Part shown: piece by piece, positions 50,570-60,577 of the stretch
Layout: the number at the start of each line of letters is the position of its first letter
Position numbering within the stretch: the first letter of the stretch is position 1
Assembly (NCBI RefSeq): GCF_030541005.1
Contig: NZ_JASSVM010000001.1
Location: forward strand, 248,001 to 312,000
Direction of reading: 5' to 3'
DNA length: 64,000 nucleotides
From: Marinobacter sp. SS5-14b
GTDB lineage: Bacteria; Pseudomonadota; Gammaproteobacteria; Pseudomonadales; Oleiphilaceae
Translations under genes and position numbers: made by a program
Notes under the pieces: model-generated
What the model was told of the DNA's origin: nothing
Database searches by the model: none
Seen by the model: only the letters and a program-made list of their open reading frames with translations

Positions 50570-51235
50570 ATGGCAGATGCATCAGCCAAACAGGTTCTCT
50601 TCGAACCGATCTTCAGCAATAACCCGATTGCCCTGCAGATCCTGGGTATCTGTTCAGCGCTGGCGGTTACCACCAGCATGAACGTTACACTTGTTATGTG
50701 CGCGGCGGTTATTGCCGTTACCGCATTTTCCAACCTGGCCGTGTCCCTGGTACGCACCCAGATTCCGGGCAGTATCCGGATCATCGTGCAGATGACCATT
50801 ATCGCCTCCCTGGTAATCGTGGTTGACCAGGTGCTCAAGGCCTATGCCTACGAGATTTCCAAGCAGCTCTCAGTGTTCGTTGGTCTGATTATCACCAACT
50901 GCATCGTTATGGGCCGCGCGGAAGGCTTTGCCATGAAGAACGGCCCCTGGCTGAGCTTCCTGGACGGCGTTGGTAACGGTCTGGGCTACTCGGTACTCCT
51001 GATCTTCGTTGCCTTCTTCCGTGAATTGCTGGGCGCCGGCTCACTGTTCGGTGTCTCCCTGATGCCGGTGGTGAACGAAGGTGGCTGGTACATTCCTAAC
51101 GGCTTGTTGCTGCTGCCGCCGAGTGCGTTCTTTATTATCGGCCTGGCGATCTGGGGTCTGCGGACCTGGAAGCCGGAGCAGGTTGAAGAGCCGGACTATA
51201 AAATGTCTCGCCATGTCGCCAAGGAGGCCTTCTGA
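50570..51235 (+). CDS. nqrD: Na+-NQR subunit D
   Basis: 221 residues with six membrane helices. The conserved Cys-containing segments read [13 protein letters not shown] and [15 protein letters not shown]; NqrD and NqrE each supply cysteines for the intramembrane iron centre. It is the RnfE-type subunit. The stop overlaps the nqrE start by one base (TGATGG). Confidence 0.97.
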   Translation: MADASAKQVLFEPIFSNNPIALQILGICSALAVTTSMNVTLVMCAAVIAVTAFSNLAVSLVRTQIPGSIRIIVQMTIIASLVIVVDQVLKAYAYEISKQLSVFVGLIITNCIVMGRAEGFAMKNGPWLSFLDGVGNGLGYSVLLIFVAFFRELLGAGSLFGVSLMPVVNEGGWYIPNGLLLLPPSAFFIIGLAIWGLRTWKPEQVEEPDYKMSRHVAKEAF

Positions 51236-51843
51236 TGGAGCATTATATCAGCTTGATTCTGAAGGCTGTTTTTGTTGAAAACATGGCGCTGGCCTTCTTC
51301 CTGGGGATGTGTACCTTCCTGGCCATCTCCAAGAAGATCGAGGCCGCAACCGGTCTTGGCATTGCCGTGGTGGTCGTGCTGACGATCACCGTGCCGGTGA
51401 ACAACCTCCTGTACAACAGCGTATTACGTGAAGGCGCGTTGGCCTGGGCTGGCCTGCCAAACGTGGATCTGAGCTTCCTGGGTCTGCTGACCTACATCGG
51501 TGTCATTGCAGCGATCGTACAGATCATGGAAATGGTGCTGGATAAATACATCCCGGCCCTGTATTCCGCCCTGGGTGTGTTCTTGCCGCTGATCACCGTT
51601 AACTGCGCCATTATGGGTGCGTCACTGTTCATGGTTGAGCGTGACTACACCTTTGGTGAGAGTGTGGTGTATGGCTTCGGTGCCGGCATTGGCTGGGCCC
51701 TGGCTATCATCGCCCTGGCAGGTATCCGTGAAAAGCTCAAATACAGCGATGTCCCGAACGGACTGCGTGGCCTTGGCATCACCTTCGTGACTGTTGGTTT
51801 GATGTCTCTGGGCTTCATGTCGTTCTCGGGCATCTCCCTGTAA
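51235..51843 (+). CDS. nqrE: Na+-NQR subunit E
   Basis: 202 residues with six membrane helices, the RnfA-type partner of NqrD in inverted topology. [14 protein letters not shown] near 20-33 and [16 protein letters not shown] carry the conserved cysteines. Coupled to nqrD. Confidence 0.97.
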   Translation: MEHYISLILKAVFVENMALAFFLGMCTFLAISKKIEAATGLGIAVVVVLTITVPVNNLLYNSVLREGALAWAGLPNVDLSFLGLLTYIGVIAAIVQIMEMVLDKYIPALYSALGVFLPLITVNCAIMGASLFMVERDYTFGESVVYGFGAGIGWALAIIALAGIREKLKYSDVPNGLRGLGITFVTVGLMSLGFMSFSGISL

Positions 51844-51880
51844 TTCACCCGGTGATTCGGTTTAACGAAAAGGCGAGACC

Positions 51881-53107
51881 ATGAATACAGAAATTATTCT
51901 CGGCGTGGTCATGTTCACCGTTATCGTTCTGGCGCTGGTGGCGATTATCCTCGCGGCCCGCTCCAGGCTGGTAAGCACCGGTGATGTGACCATTGAGATC
52001 AACGATGACCCCGAGCACACGGTGAAAACCAGTGCCGGTGGCAAGCTGCTGGGTACCCTGGCCAACAGTGGTATTTACCTGTCCTCTGCCTGTGGTGGCG
52101 GCGGTACCTGTGCCCAGTGCAAGTGCAAAGTCTTCGACGGCGGCGGCGCCATGCTGCCCACCGAAAAAACTCACTTCACCAACCGTGAAGAGAAGGAAGG
52201 CTGGCGTTTGTCGTGCCAGGTGCCTGTGAAACAGGACATGAAGATTGAAGTGCCGGAAGAGTTCTTCGGTGTGAAGAAGTGGGAATGCGAAGTGGTGTCC
52301 AACCACAACGTGGCTACCTTCATCAAAGAACTGGTTCTGAAGCTGCCAGAAGGTGAGGAAGTCGATTTCCGTGCCGGTGGTTACGTTCAGCTCGAGTGCC
52401 CTCCCTACGAAATTGATTTCAAAGATTTCAATATCGAGGAAGAGTTCCACGAAGACTGGGACAAGCACGATATCTGGCGCTATAAGGCGATCAACAAGGA
52501 AGACACCATCCGGGCCTATTCCATGGCGAACTACCCGGAAGAAAGGGGTCTTCTCAAGTTCAACATCCGTATTGCGACACCGCCTCCTGGCACCGATCAT
52601 CCGCCAGGAATCATGTCCAGCTTCGTGTTCAACCTGAAGCCTGGTGACAAGGTGACCGTAATGGGGCCGTTCGGTGAGTTCTTCGCCAAGAAGACCGATG
52701 CTGAAATGGTGTTTGTTGGCGGTGGTGCCGGTATGGCGCCCATGCGTTCCCACATCTTTGACCAGCTCAAGCGCCTGAACTCCAAACGCAAGATCAGCTT
52801 CTGGTACGGTGCGCGCAGTGTGCGTGAGATGTTCTATGTTGAAGACTTTGATGGTCTGGCTGCAGAGAACGAAAACTTCGAGTGGCACGTGGCCTTGTCT
52901 GACGCATTGCCAACCGATAACTGGGAAGGCCCGACCGGCTTTATCCACAACGTGTTGTACGAAAACTATCTGAAGGACCATCCGGCGCCTGAAGATTGTG
53001 AGTTCTACATGTGTGGGCCCCCAATCATGAACGCGTCTGTGATCAAGATGTTGAAAGACCTTGGTGTCGAAGACGAAAACATCATGCTGGATGACTTCGG
53101 AGGTTAA
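51881..53107 (+). CDS. nqrF: Na+-NQR subunit F, NADH dehydrogenase
   Basis: 408 residues. One N-terminal membrane helix (about 3-25) is followed by a 2Fe-2S ferredoxin domain with Cys71, Cys77, Cys80 and Cys112. The FAD domain contains RAYSMANYP and the NADH domain [14 protein letters not shown]. NqrF takes electrons from NADH and starts the chain FAD, 2Fe-2S, FMN, riboflavin, quinone. The last gene of the structural operon, it is followed by the assembly genes. Confidence 0.97.
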   Translation: MNTEIILGVVMFTVIVLALVAIILAARSRLVSTGDVTIEINDDPEHTVKTSAGGKLLGTLANSGIYLSSACGGGGTCAQCKCKVFDGGGAMLPTEKTHFTNREEKEGWRLSCQVPVKQDMKIEVPEEFFGVKKWECEVVSNHNVATFIKELVLKLPEGEEVDFRAGGYVQLECPPYEIDFKDFNIEEEFHEDWDKHDIWRYKAINKEDTIRAYSMANYPEERGLLKFNIRIATPPPGTDHPPGIMSSFVFNLKPGDKVTVMGPFGEFFAKKTDAEMVFVGGGAGMAPMRSHIFDQLKRLNSKRKISFWYGARSVREMFYVEDFDGLAAENENFEWHVALSDALPTDNWEGPTGFIHNVLYENYLKDHPAPEDCEFYMCGPPIMNASVIKMLKDLGVEDENIMLDDFGG

Positions 53108-53116
53108 TCAACTCAG

Positions 53117-54166
53117 ATGACATTCCGCGTGTATCAACCCGTCAGGGTGGTTGTGGCCAGTGCCTTTTTGGCGCTGGCTGTGGCTGCCCTGGCGGGTTGC
53201 TCGTTTCAGGACGATGAACAAATCTGGGAGATCTCCGGTGGGATCTTCGGAACGACCTATCACATAAACGTCGTATTGCCAGAAGATGAATCGAAGCTGC
53301 AGACTCTTGCTCAGGGGATTCAGAACGAGTTGGAACGGGTTGACGGCGCAATGTCGACCTGGAAGCCCGATTCCGAGCTTTCGCAGCTGAACCGAAAGCA
53401 GGATCAGTCCAGCTGGATGGAGCTGTCAGCTCCCTTGTTTGAGGTGATCAGTCGCGCACAGGATGTGTCCGCCCTGACGGACGGCGCGTTTGACGTTACG
53501 GTTGGGCCAGTGGTTAATCTCTGGGGGTTCGGCCCGGAAGCGAGGCCGGAATCCACTCCCTCGACAGCTCAGCTGGCTGAGCTGATGGCGGTGACCGGCT
53601 GGGAGTTTCTGGAACTCGATGCGGATACCCGCTCTGTTCGCAGTGCGCCCCCGCAGTACATCGATTTGTCCGGCATTGCTAAAGGGTATGGGGTGGATGT
53701 CGTTGCCCGATACCTCGACGGGGAAGGCGTCCAGGCTTACCTTGTGGAAATCGGGGGCGAAGTTCGCACCAGGGGCCGCAAGCCGGGTGGCGAAGCGTGG
53801 CGCCTGGCGATTGAGGAGCCGTCCGAGCAGGCGCGGCAGGTGAACAAGATCGTGGCGATGGATGATCGGTCGATGGCGACCTCCGGTGACTATCGTAACT
53901 ATTACGAATCGGAAGGGCAGCGGTATTCCCATACAATTGATCCTGATACGGGAAGGCCGATAAGTCATAATCTGGCATCGGTTACCGTAATCGCCGATGA
54001 CTGCATGACAGCCGATGCGTTGGCGACAGGTTTTAATGTTATGGGGTTTGAGCGGGCGATGAGCCTGGCTACCCGGGAAAACATTCCCGCATATTTCATT
54101 GTAAGAGGGGAGATGGGCTTTGAAGTACACCAGACGCCAGCTTTCTCGTCTTACGTTGTCCAGTAA
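53117..54166 (+). CDS. apbE: FMN transferase ApbE, lipoprotein
   Basis: 349 residues. A lipoprotein signal ends in LAGCSFQ (Cys28 by position). The conserved ApbE segments follow: GTTYHINV, SELSQLNR, FDVTVGPVVNLWGFG, YIDLSGIAKGYGVD and DRSMATSGDYRNYY. ApbE transfers FMN from FAD onto the Thr of NqrB and NqrC in the periplasm. The gene follows nqrF by nine bases. Confidence 0.96.
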   Translation: MTFRVYQPVRVVVASAFLALAVAALAGCSFQDDEQIWEISGGIFGTTYHINVVLPEDESKLQTLAQGIQNELERVDGAMSTWKPDSELSQLNRKQDQSSWMELSAPLFEVISRAQDVSALTDGAFDVTVGPVVNLWGFGPEARPESTPSTAQLAELMAVTGWEFLELDADTRSVRSAPPQYIDLSGIAKGYGVDVVARYLDGEGVQAYLVEIGGEVRTRGRKPGGEAWRLAIEEPSEQARQVNKIVAMDDRSMATSGDYRNYYESEGQRYSHTIDPDTGRPISHNLASVTVIADDCMTADALATGFNVMGFERAMSLATRENIPAYFIVRGEMGFEVHQTPAFSSYVVQ

Positions 54167-54178
54167 AGGAGGGCCATC

Positions 54179-54421
54179 ATGAGCACCTTTCTTTTAGTTT
54201 TGTTCATAGTTGTTTTGCTGATTGCCGGCATGTCGGTTGGCGTGATTTTCGGTCGAAAGCCCATCAGCGGTACCTGCGGGGGCATTGGTGCTCTGGGTAT
54301 TAGCGCTTCCTGTGATATTTGTGGTGGCAACACCCAGAAGTGTGAAGAAAGCCGGAGTGAATCGGGAGACGCCGAGCAGGCAAAAGATCTGGCCTACGAC
54401 GCCAGCAAAACAGATCAATAA
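54179..54421 (+). CDS. nqrM: Na+-NQR maturation protein NqrM
   Basis: 80 residues. One membrane helix (about 3-23) is followed by a cysteine cluster CGGIGALGISASCDICGG (four Cys including the CDIC pair) and a charged tail. This is the DUF539/NqrM family, needed to deliver iron to the NqrD/NqrE centre. AAGGAGG precedes the ATG. It is the last gene of the nqr group. Confidence 0.93.
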   Translation: MSTFLLVLFIVVLLIAGMSVGVIFGRKPISGTCGGIGALGISASCDICGGNTQKCEESRSESGDAEQAKDLAYDASKTDQ

Positions 54422-54490
54422 CCGCAAGCGGTCACACATTCAATAACTAAAGCTACGCTCAAGAGACGTAGATAAGGAGTCACTGCGCGC

Positions 54491-55882
54491 ATGGCAGAGC
54501 ATCATTACGACGTAGTTGTTATCGGCGCCGGCCCAGCCGGTGAAGGGGCAGCAATGAACGCGGCAAAACACAACAAGCGTGTTGCGATCATTGAGGATAA
54601 GCCCGCAGTCGGTGGTAACTGCACACACTGGGGCACGATTCCTTCCAAGGCGCTGCGGCATTCCGTTAAACAGATCATCACCTTCAATACCAATCAAATG
54701 TTTCGGGACATCGGCGAGCCCCGCTGGTTTTCTTTTCCGCGGGTGCTGCAAAATGCCCAGAAGGTGATTGGTAAACAGGTCAAGTTACGCACCCAGTTCT
54801 ATTCCCGAAATCGGGTGGATCTGATCACCGGTCGAGCGGCCTTTGTCGACCAGAATCGCCTCGAGATTCGTGGAAACAAGTCCGTTGAAACGATTCATTT
54901 CAAACAGGCGGTGATCGCGACGGGCTCCCGGCCTTACCTGCCACCCGATGTCGATTTCCGGCACCATCGCATCTATAACTCCGACTCCATCCTGAACCTG
55001 TCACACACACCGCGCACCCTGATCATCTACGGTGCGGGCGTTATCGGTTCCGAGTACGCGTCTATATTTGCCGGGCTGGGTGTCAAGGTTGATCTGATTA
55101 ACCCGGGTGATCGACTGCTGTCATTCCTTGATGACGAAATCTCGGACGCTCTGAGCTACCATTTGCGCAGCAATGGTGTGTTGGTGCGTCACAACGAGCA
55201 GTACGAGTCGGTCAAGGGCGACGACCACGGGGTGGTGCTGTCCCTTCAGTCTGGCAAGAAGATCCGTGCGGATGCCTTCCTGTGGTGTAACGGCCGCAGC
55301 GGCAACACGGAAAACCTGGGGCTGGACAACATTGGTCTTGTGCCCAATGGTCGAGGCCAGCTGGCTGTGGATGAACATTATCGTACCGATATCGAGCACA
55401 TCTATGCCGTAGGCGATGTTATCGGTTGGCCCAGTCTGGCGAGTGCGGCATACGACCAGGGGCGCTCTGCGTCCTCTGATATCGTGCAGGATCAGTACTT
55501 CCGGTTTGTGAACGATGTGCCGACCGGCATTTACACCATCCCGGAAATCAGCTCAGTGGGTAAAACCGAGCGCGAACTGACGGAAGCCAAGGTGCCTTAC
55601 GATGTTGGTCAGGCGTTCTTCAAAGATCTGGCTCGTGCGCAGATCACTGGCGAGGCGGTGGGCATGCTGAAACTGCTGTTCCATCGGGAGACGCGGGAAA
55701 TTCTGGGTATCCACTGCTTTGGTGACCAGGCTGCCGAGATTGTACACATCGGGCAGGCCATCATGAACCAGGAAGGGGAGGCCAACTCCCTTAACTACTT
55801 CATAAACACCACGTTCAATTACCCGACCATGGCGGAAGCCTACCGGGTAGCCGCACTGAATGGCCTGAACCGGATTTTCTGA
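54491..55882 (+). CDS. sthA: Soluble pyridine nucleotide transhydrogenase
   Basis: 463 residues. FAD-binding [12 protein letters not shown] is near 10-21. At the disulfide position of related flavoenzymes it has [13 protein letters not shown], with Cys44 but Thr49 in place of the second Cys, the hallmark of SthA. NAD(P)-binding [17 protein letters not shown] and the C-terminal dimer domain [14 protein letters not shown] are present. It exchanges electrons between NADPH and NAD+. AAGGAG is upstream, 13 bases from the ATG. Confidence 0.95.
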   Translation: MAEHHYDVVVIGAGPAGEGAAMNAAKHNKRVAIIEDKPAVGGNCTHWGTIPSKALRHSVKQIITFNTNQMFRDIGEPRWFSFPRVLQNAQKVIGKQVKLRTQFYSRNRVDLITGRAAFVDQNRLEIRGNKSVETIHFKQAVIATGSRPYLPPDVDFRHHRIYNSDSILNLSHTPRTLIIYGAGVIGSEYASIFAGLGVKVDLINPGDRLLSFLDDEISDALSYHLRSNGVLVRHNEQYESVKGDDHGVVLSLQSGKKIRADAFLWCNGRSGNTENLGLDNIGLVPNGRGQLAVDEHYRTDIEHIYAVGDVIGWPSLASAAYDQGRSASSDIVQDQYFRFVNDVPTGIYTIPEISSVGKTERELTEAKVPYDVGQAFFKDLARAQITGEAVGMLKLLFHRETREILGIHCFGDQAAEIVHIGQAIMNQEGEANSLNYFINTTFNYPTMAEAYRVAALNGLNRIF

Positions 55883-55894
55883 TTCAGGCGTTCT

Positions 55895-55930
55895 CCCGGG
55901 GGGCCAGGCGTCAGGCTGGCTCCGGGGTTT
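55895..55930 (+). terminator. Terminator between sthA and the convergent gdpd gene
   Basis: CCCGG...GCCAG at 55895-55907 pairs with CTGGC...CCGGG at 55916-55926, then GTTTCTTT follows. The loop holds the stop codon of the minus-strand gene. Confidence 0.55.
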
Positions 55931-56681
55931 CTTTGATGGGTAAATTCAGCAGCGACCTTGCACGGTTATCAAAATACATCCGGGTGCTGGTCGGGTAGTC
56001 GGTAATGATGCTGTCTACGCCCATATCTTCCAGCGCCAGCATGTCGTGAATGCGATTGACCGTCCAGGTCGACACATGCATGTTGCGCTTATGCGCCATA
56101 TCCACCATTTCCTTGTTGAGAATCCTCCAGTTTACACAGAAGTATTCACAGCCCAGCCGGGTCGCCAGATTCAGCGGCTTTGGGAACCTGCGCTCTGCCA
56201 CCAGGCCAATCCGGATGTTTTTGTCGCGCCGGCGGATTTCCCGGAGAAACCAGGGGTCGGTCGAGGTTATCGCAGCGGTTTGGTACAGATTCCGGCGTTG
56301 GATAATTTCGGTAAGCCGGTTGCAAAGAACGTTCAGCCGGGAGCGAGAGTCTTTTTTCACTTCCAGTTGCAGGTGTTCGATGTCATCAAACTGCTGAAGC
56401 AGGGTTTCAAGCGTTGGAATGCCGATCTTCCTGGGCCACGCACTGGTGTTGCGCCGGGCATCCATGTTTTCGAGCTCAGCGGCGGTGTAGCGGGCCACGC
56501 TGCCTTTCTGCCCGGTGGTACGGTCTACCGTCAGGTCGTGTACCAGCACGGGAATGCCGTCTTTTGAAAGCACCAGATCGAGCTCAAAATGTCGTATCCC
56601 ATGCCGGTAGGCATGGATAAATCCCGGTAGCGTGTTTTCGGGGGCCTCACCTTTGGCCCCCCGGTGACCATAAACGATCAT
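55911..56681 (-). CDS. Glycerophosphodiester phosphodiesterase
   Basis: 256 residues, a single GDPD TIM-barrel. YGHRGAKGEAPENTLPGF near 4-21 has the catalytic His, Arg and Glu; ELDLVLSKDGIPVLVHD carries the second His and metal-binding Asp/Glu. It hydrolyses glycerophosphodiesters to sn-glycerol-3-phosphate and an alcohol. No signal peptide, so cytosolic (UgpQ-like). It overlaps the DAHP synthase gene by four bases. Confidence 0.9.
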   Translation of the reverse strand: MIVYGHRGAKGEAPENTLPGFIHAYRHGIRHFELDLVLSKDGIPVLVHDLTVDRTTGQKGSVARYTAAELENMDARRNTSAWPRKIGIPTLETLLQQFDDIEHLQLEVKKDSRSRLNVLCNRLTEIIQRRNLYQTAAITSTDPWFLREIRRRDKNIRIGLVAERRFPKPLNLATRLGCEYFCVNWRILNKEMVDMAHKRNMHVSTWTVNRIHDMLALEDMGVDSIITDYPTSTRMYFDNRARSLLNLPIKETPEPA

Positions 56682-57805
56682 TCTGCAGTGCTACCCTTCA
56701 AGCGTTGATAAATGGCCTGGCGCTTCTTCCAGGTGTCGTGACACAGCCTGATATCTTCCATGTAGGCTGGCAACTCGTTCATCAGAAGTGCCTGTGGGCC
56801 GTCGACCAGGGCTTTTTCCGGTTTCGGGTGGAAGTCCACCAACACCATGTTAGCGCCGGCTATCACGCCCTGAGCGGTCGCGTGCATCACATCCAGAATA
56901 CCGTCCGGTGAGCGTTCCCGGGTGCCTACAGAGTGGGAGGGGTCGACACACACCGGCATTCGGGTGAGGCGTTTAACCGCTGGTACGTGGGCAAAATCCA
57001 CCATGTTACGGTGTGGCTGGCCCGCTTCGGTTTTCATGCCACGCAGGCAGAAAATCACGTTGGCATTGCCTTCACTCGCCAGGTATTCGGCGGCGTTCAG
57101 GGATTCGTTCAGGGTAATGCCGAAGCCTCGCTTCAGCAGCACCGGGTAGGTGCTCTGGCGACCAATGGCTTTGAGCAGTTCAAAGTTCTGGGTGTTGCGG
57201 GTGCCCACTTGTAGCATCACGCCAGTTGGCCGGCCCAGTTTTTCCAGGCAGGTGTCGATTTCTTCGATGTGGCTTTCGTGGGTGATTTCCATGGCAATCA
57301 CTTTGATGCCATGTTTCCCGGCCTTTTCGAATACCCAGGGCAGACATCCCTTGCCATGCCCCTGGAATGAGTAGGGGTTGGTGCGGGGCTTGTAGGCGCC
57401 CATGCGGGTACAGACTTCGCCACTGTCTTCCAGCGCCTTCATCATGATTTCAACATGCTCTGGCACATCTACTGCGCACAGCCCGGCAAATATGTTCAGG
57501 TTGTTCTGGCTGAACTCCACGCCGTTGTAGGTGAAGCCACTCTGGCGGTTGTCGTCTTTATGGCGGCCCAGAATCCGGTAGTCTTCGGAGATCCGGATGG
57601 CTCGCTCCACCGCTGGCAAGGCTTCGATTTCTTCTTTATCGAGGGTCTTGGTGTCGCCCAGAAGGTAGATTTCGGTCAGTCGCTGGCTGGCACCCTGAAT
57701 CTCATGAACACGCAGGGTGACCCCTGGCAGGTTTTCAAGATAGTGCAGGGTCTGGCGGTAGGCTTCGCTGTCCAGTGAGGTATTGGGGTGAAGAATGGCT
57801 AACAT
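56678..57805 (-). CDS. 3-deoxy-7-phosphoheptulonate (DAHP) synthase, type I-beta
   Basis: 375 residues. An N-terminal ACT-like regulatory segment (about 1-80) is followed by the aldolase barrel, with VCTRMGAYKPRTNPYSFQG, LQVGTRNTQNFELLKAIG, VLLKRGFG and VCVDPSHSVGTRE. These are the KDO8P/DAHP synthase signatures, the last including the substrate and metal ligands. It condenses phosphoenolpyruvate and erythrose-4-phosphate at the start of the shikimate pathway. AGGAG lies seven bases before the ATG. Confidence 0.85.
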   Translation of the reverse strand: MLAILHPNTSLDSEAYRQTLHYLENLPGVTLRVHEIQGASQRLTEIYLLGDTKTLDKEEIEALPAVERAIRISEDYRILGRHKDDNRQSGFTYNGVEFSQNNLNIFAGLCAVDVPEHVEIMMKALEDSGEVCTRMGAYKPRTNPYSFQGHGKGCLPWVFEKAGKHGIKVIAMEITHESHIEEIDTCLEKLGRPTGVMLQVGTRNTQNFELLKAIGRQSTYPVLLKRGFGITLNESLNAAEYLASEGNANVIFCLRGMKTEAGQPHRNMVDFAHVPAVKRLTRMPVCVDPSHSVGTRERSPDGILDVMHATAQGVIAGANMVLVDFHPKPEKALVDGPQALLMNELPAYMEDIRLCHDTWKKRQAIYQRLKGSTAE

Positions 57806-57820
57806 GGCGTCTCCTTGAAG

Positions 57821-58270
57821 TTAGTTGGCGGCGGCTTCCGCCCGGTGCCGAGCCTGCATGTATTCACGGTGATTAAGATGCAGCAGGTCTGCCATGCGGC
57901 GAATAAGGTGTTCTTCGTATTTGTCGATGCGGCCATCTGCCAAGGCAACTCGCCAGATGCTTTCCAGTAGAGCCTGTTTCTGGTCCTGATCGAAGTGATC
58001 GTTGATCTGGCCGGTAAACTCATACATGGACGTGGCGTCTTCAGCATGGGACAGCGCATCTTCAAGAATCTCTTTGGCTTCTTCCCGGGTTACCTGGTGT
58101 GCTTTAACGGCGCAGTCGACAATGGTTTGCAGCTCACTGCTGTCCTCGTGGTTATCCACCCGGGACAACTGAACCATCAGCGCCGTCGCAGCAACAGCCA
58201 GCTGGTGGGAATCCGGTTTTACCGGCTCGGAAGCCGGTGTGGCGAAGAGTTTCTTCAGGCGATCGATCAT
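57821..58270 (-). CDS. TerB-like (DjlA N-terminal) domain protein
   Basis: 149 residues, all helical. The TerB fold is seen as AATALMVQLSRVDNHEDSSELQTIVDC and RVALADGRIDKYEEHLIRRMADLLHLN; the acidic helix turns could bind metal. Not a tellurite-resistance gene by context: no other ter gene is near. Function is unknown. It lies between transaldolase and DAHP synthase on the same strand, 31 bases after tal. Confidence 0.83.
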   Translation of the reverse strand: MIDRLKKLFATPASEPVKPDSHQLAVAATALMVQLSRVDNHEDSSELQTIVDCAVKAHQVTREEAKEILEDALSHAEDATSMYEFTGQINDHFDQDQKQALLESIWRVALADGRIDKYEEHLIRRMADLLHLNHREYMQARHRAEAAAN

Positions 58271-58301
58271 TCAGTAACCAGTGCCTCAATGCGGTTGTGA
58301 A

Positions 58302-59270
58302 TTACGCGGCTGCGGTTGCCATCTGGCGAACCCGCTGTTCCAGTTCAATCTGGTCCGCCGCAAACCGGCGAATACCATCGGCCAGCTTTTCTGTAGCCAT
58401 GGCGTCTTCATTGGACTCCCAGCGGAACAGCTTTTCATCCACAGTGCCCAGCCTGTCGCTACCAGCGGCTGTATCGGCATTCAATTGCCGGGTCAGCTCG
58501 CCCTGGTCATCTTTCAGTTCCTGCAAAAGGGCAGGGCTGATGGTCAGGCGGTCGCAACCGGCCAGCATCTCAATCTCGCCGATATTGCGAAAACTGGCCC
58601 CCATCACAACGGTGTTGTAGCCGTTGGCCTTGTAGTAATTATAGATGCGGGTGACGGATTGTACGCCCGGATCTTCGGCCGGCGGGTAACTGTCGCGGCC
58701 CGAGTTGGCAAGGTGCCAGTCCAGAATGCGGCCAACAAACGGTGAGATCAGGTGCGCCCCAGCCTGGGCACAGGCCACCGCTTGCACGAATGAGAACAGC
58801 AGGGTGAGATTGCAGCGAATGCCTTCCTTTTCCAGCTGCTCGGCCGCCCGAATGCCTTCCCAGGTAGACGCAATCTTGATCAGCACACGGCTGGTATCGA
58901 CACCTTGCTGGTCATAGAACTCCACCAGCCGGCGCGCACGCTTCAATGTAGCTGAGGTATCAAATGACAAACGAGCATCGACTTCGGTGGAAACCACACC
59001 GGGAATCAGGCTCAGTATTTCTTTACCAGCCAGGACGGCAAGCATATCGGTGGCGACGGTCAACTGTTCTGCACGGGACCCACCCTGCTTGGCGGCAAAG
59101 GCAACGGCTTTGTCCAGCATCGGGCGATAGGCTTCCGAGGCGGCGGCTTTCAAAAGCAGAGAAGGGTTGGTGGTCGCATCTTCCGGCCGCCATTGGGCAA
59201 TGGCGTCTATATCGCCGGTGTCGGCCACCACGGTGGTCATGGTTTTCAGTTGGTCCAGCTTGCTCGTCAT
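58302..59270 (-). CDS. tal: Transaldolase
   Basis: 322 residues of class 1 transaldolase. Schiff-base Lys132 is in [11 protein letters not shown], Asp17 in VVADTGD, and TNPSLLLKA near 34-42 is conserved. It moves a three-carbon unit between sedoheptulose-7-phosphate and glyceraldehyde-3-phosphate in the pentose phosphate pathway. The 119 bases between it and dusA may hold its promoter. Confidence 0.96.
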   Translation of the reverse strand: MTSKLDQLKTMTTVVADTGDIDAIAQWRPEDATTNPSLLLKAAASEAYRPMLDKAVAFAAKQGGSRAEQLTVATDMLAVLAGKEILSLIPGVVSTEVDARLSFDTSATLKRARRLVEFYDQQGVDTSRVLIKIASTWEGIRAAEQLEKEGIRCNLTLLFSFVQAVACAQAGAHLISPFVGRILDWHLANSGRDSYPPAEDPGVQSVTRIYNYYKANGYNTVVMGASFRNIGEIEMLAGCDRLTISPALLQELKDDQGELTRQLNADTAAGSDRLGTVDEKLFRWESNEDAMATEKLADGIRRFAADQIELEQRVRQMATAAA

Positions 59271-59389
59271 TCGTTGTGTCGTCCCGGTTGTCAGATGTTA
59301 TCGCGGCACCCAGCTCCCGAATGCCTTCCTGCCCACTACAATAACGGCAGCTTACGGCGGGAACAAGACAACCAAAGGTCTGTAGGCCC

Positions 59390-60418
59390 TCAGCTTTCAG
59401 TGATGCCGACCGGCTCACGGACTTTAGCTAGAGCCTGTTCGATCACTTCAAGGCCGGAGCCCGGCTTGTTGGCGTTTTCGCTCAGGTGCCGGCGAAATTG
59501 TCGACCACCCGGCATGCCCAGAAATAAACCCATAATGTGGCGGGTAATGTGGGTGAGGTACACACCACGATCCAGCTCTTGCTGAATAAACGGAAACATG
59601 GCTTGTAAAGCCTCGTGGCGGCTGGCAACCGGAGCTGGCTGGCCAAAGAATTCGTTGTCCACACCAGCCAGCAGCCAGGGGTTGTGGTACGCCTCCCGGC
59701 CTAACATTACGCCGTCGGTGTGGGCCAGGTGGTCATGGCACTCATCGAAGGTTTTAATGCCGCCGTTGATGATGATTTCCAGGTGCGGATAGGCCTGTTT
59801 CAAACGGTACACCCAATCATACTTCAGGGGTGGAATGTCCCGGTTTTCTTTCGGGCTCAGGCCTTCGAGAATGGCAATGCGGGCATGCACGATGAACGTT
59901 TTGCAGCCTGCGGCTGACACCTTCTCGATAAACTCGCAGAGCTCTTCCCAGGATTCCCGGCCATTGATGCCAATGCGGTGCTTTACGGTGACCGGCAGCT
60001 CTGTGGCCTCGATCATCGCCGTTACCCCTTCGGCCACTTTGTCCGGGTGGCCCATCAGGCAGGCACCGATCATGTTGTTCTGTACCCGGTCGCTGGGGCA
60101 ACCCACGTTCAGGTTGACCTCATCAAACCCGTATTGCTGTGCGAGCTTTGCACAATAAGCCAGCTCTTTCGCATCGCTGCCGCCCAGTTGAAGTGCCAAC
60201 GGGTATTCGGTCTCGTCGTGGCGCAGAAATCGCGCGGTATCGCCATGAATCAAGGCGCCAGTGGTCACCATCTCGGTGTAGAGCAGGGTGTGCCGGCTCA
60301 GTTGCCGCGCCAGATAACGATAGTGACTGGTGGTCCAGTCCATCATCGGGGCCACGCAAAAGCGGCGGGAGGGGCCTTGGTGGCCGGTTTTGGCATCCAG
60401 TGAGGGGGAGGTCGGCAT
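59390..60418 (-). CDS. dusA: tRNA-dihydrouridine synthase DusA
   Basis: 342 residues. FCVAPMMDWTTSHYRYLAR near 20-38 is the DusA lead, the catalytic Cys107 lies in LNVGCPSDRVQ, and the FMN-binding segment has NGGIKTFDECHDHL. It reduces uridines 20 and 20a of tRNA with NADPH. Start ATG 60418; the Shine-Dalgarno is weak. Confidence 0.95.
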   Translation of the reverse strand: MPTSPSLDAKTGHQGPSRRFCVAPMMDWTTSHYRYLARQLSRHTLLYTEMVTTGALIHGDTARFLRHDETEYPLALQLGGSDAKELAYCAKLAQQYGFDEVNLNVGCPSDRVQNNMIGACLMGHPDKVAEGVTAMIEATELPVTVKHRIGINGRESWEELCEFIEKVSAAGCKTFIVHARIAILEGLSPKENRDIPPLKYDWVYRLKQAYPHLEIIINGGIKTFDECHDHLAHTDGVMLGREAYHNPWLLAGVDNEFFGQPAPVASRHEALQAMFPFIQQELDRGVYLTHITRHIMGLFLGMPGGRQFRRHLSENANKPGSGLEVIEQALAKVREPVGITES

Positions 60419-60577
60419 TCAGTTTATTACCTGTATACAACAGTGGTGCATTGCGTGGACTGACGATCAAGTGGCTCTAAAGGCAGTAGTTTACCAGAGT
60501 GGCTCGCACGAATAACTGGCATTTTCCCTTAACCAAAGATAGTCTCAAATCAAAACGCTTTATTCTCAGGCAACCGC

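Noticed and set aside
51845..52981. Long minus-strand open frame (378 codons) antisense to nqrF
   Set aside because: It lies wholly within nqrF, whose cysteines and motifs are intact; the antisense protein is His/Phe-rich without any domain. It is a codon-bias shadow, as are those at 16766-17872 and 48365-49303.
60500..60577. Sigma-54 promoter before the GGDEF-EAL gene
   Set aside because: TGGCATTTTCCC looks like a -24 element, but no GC lies at the proper -12 position.
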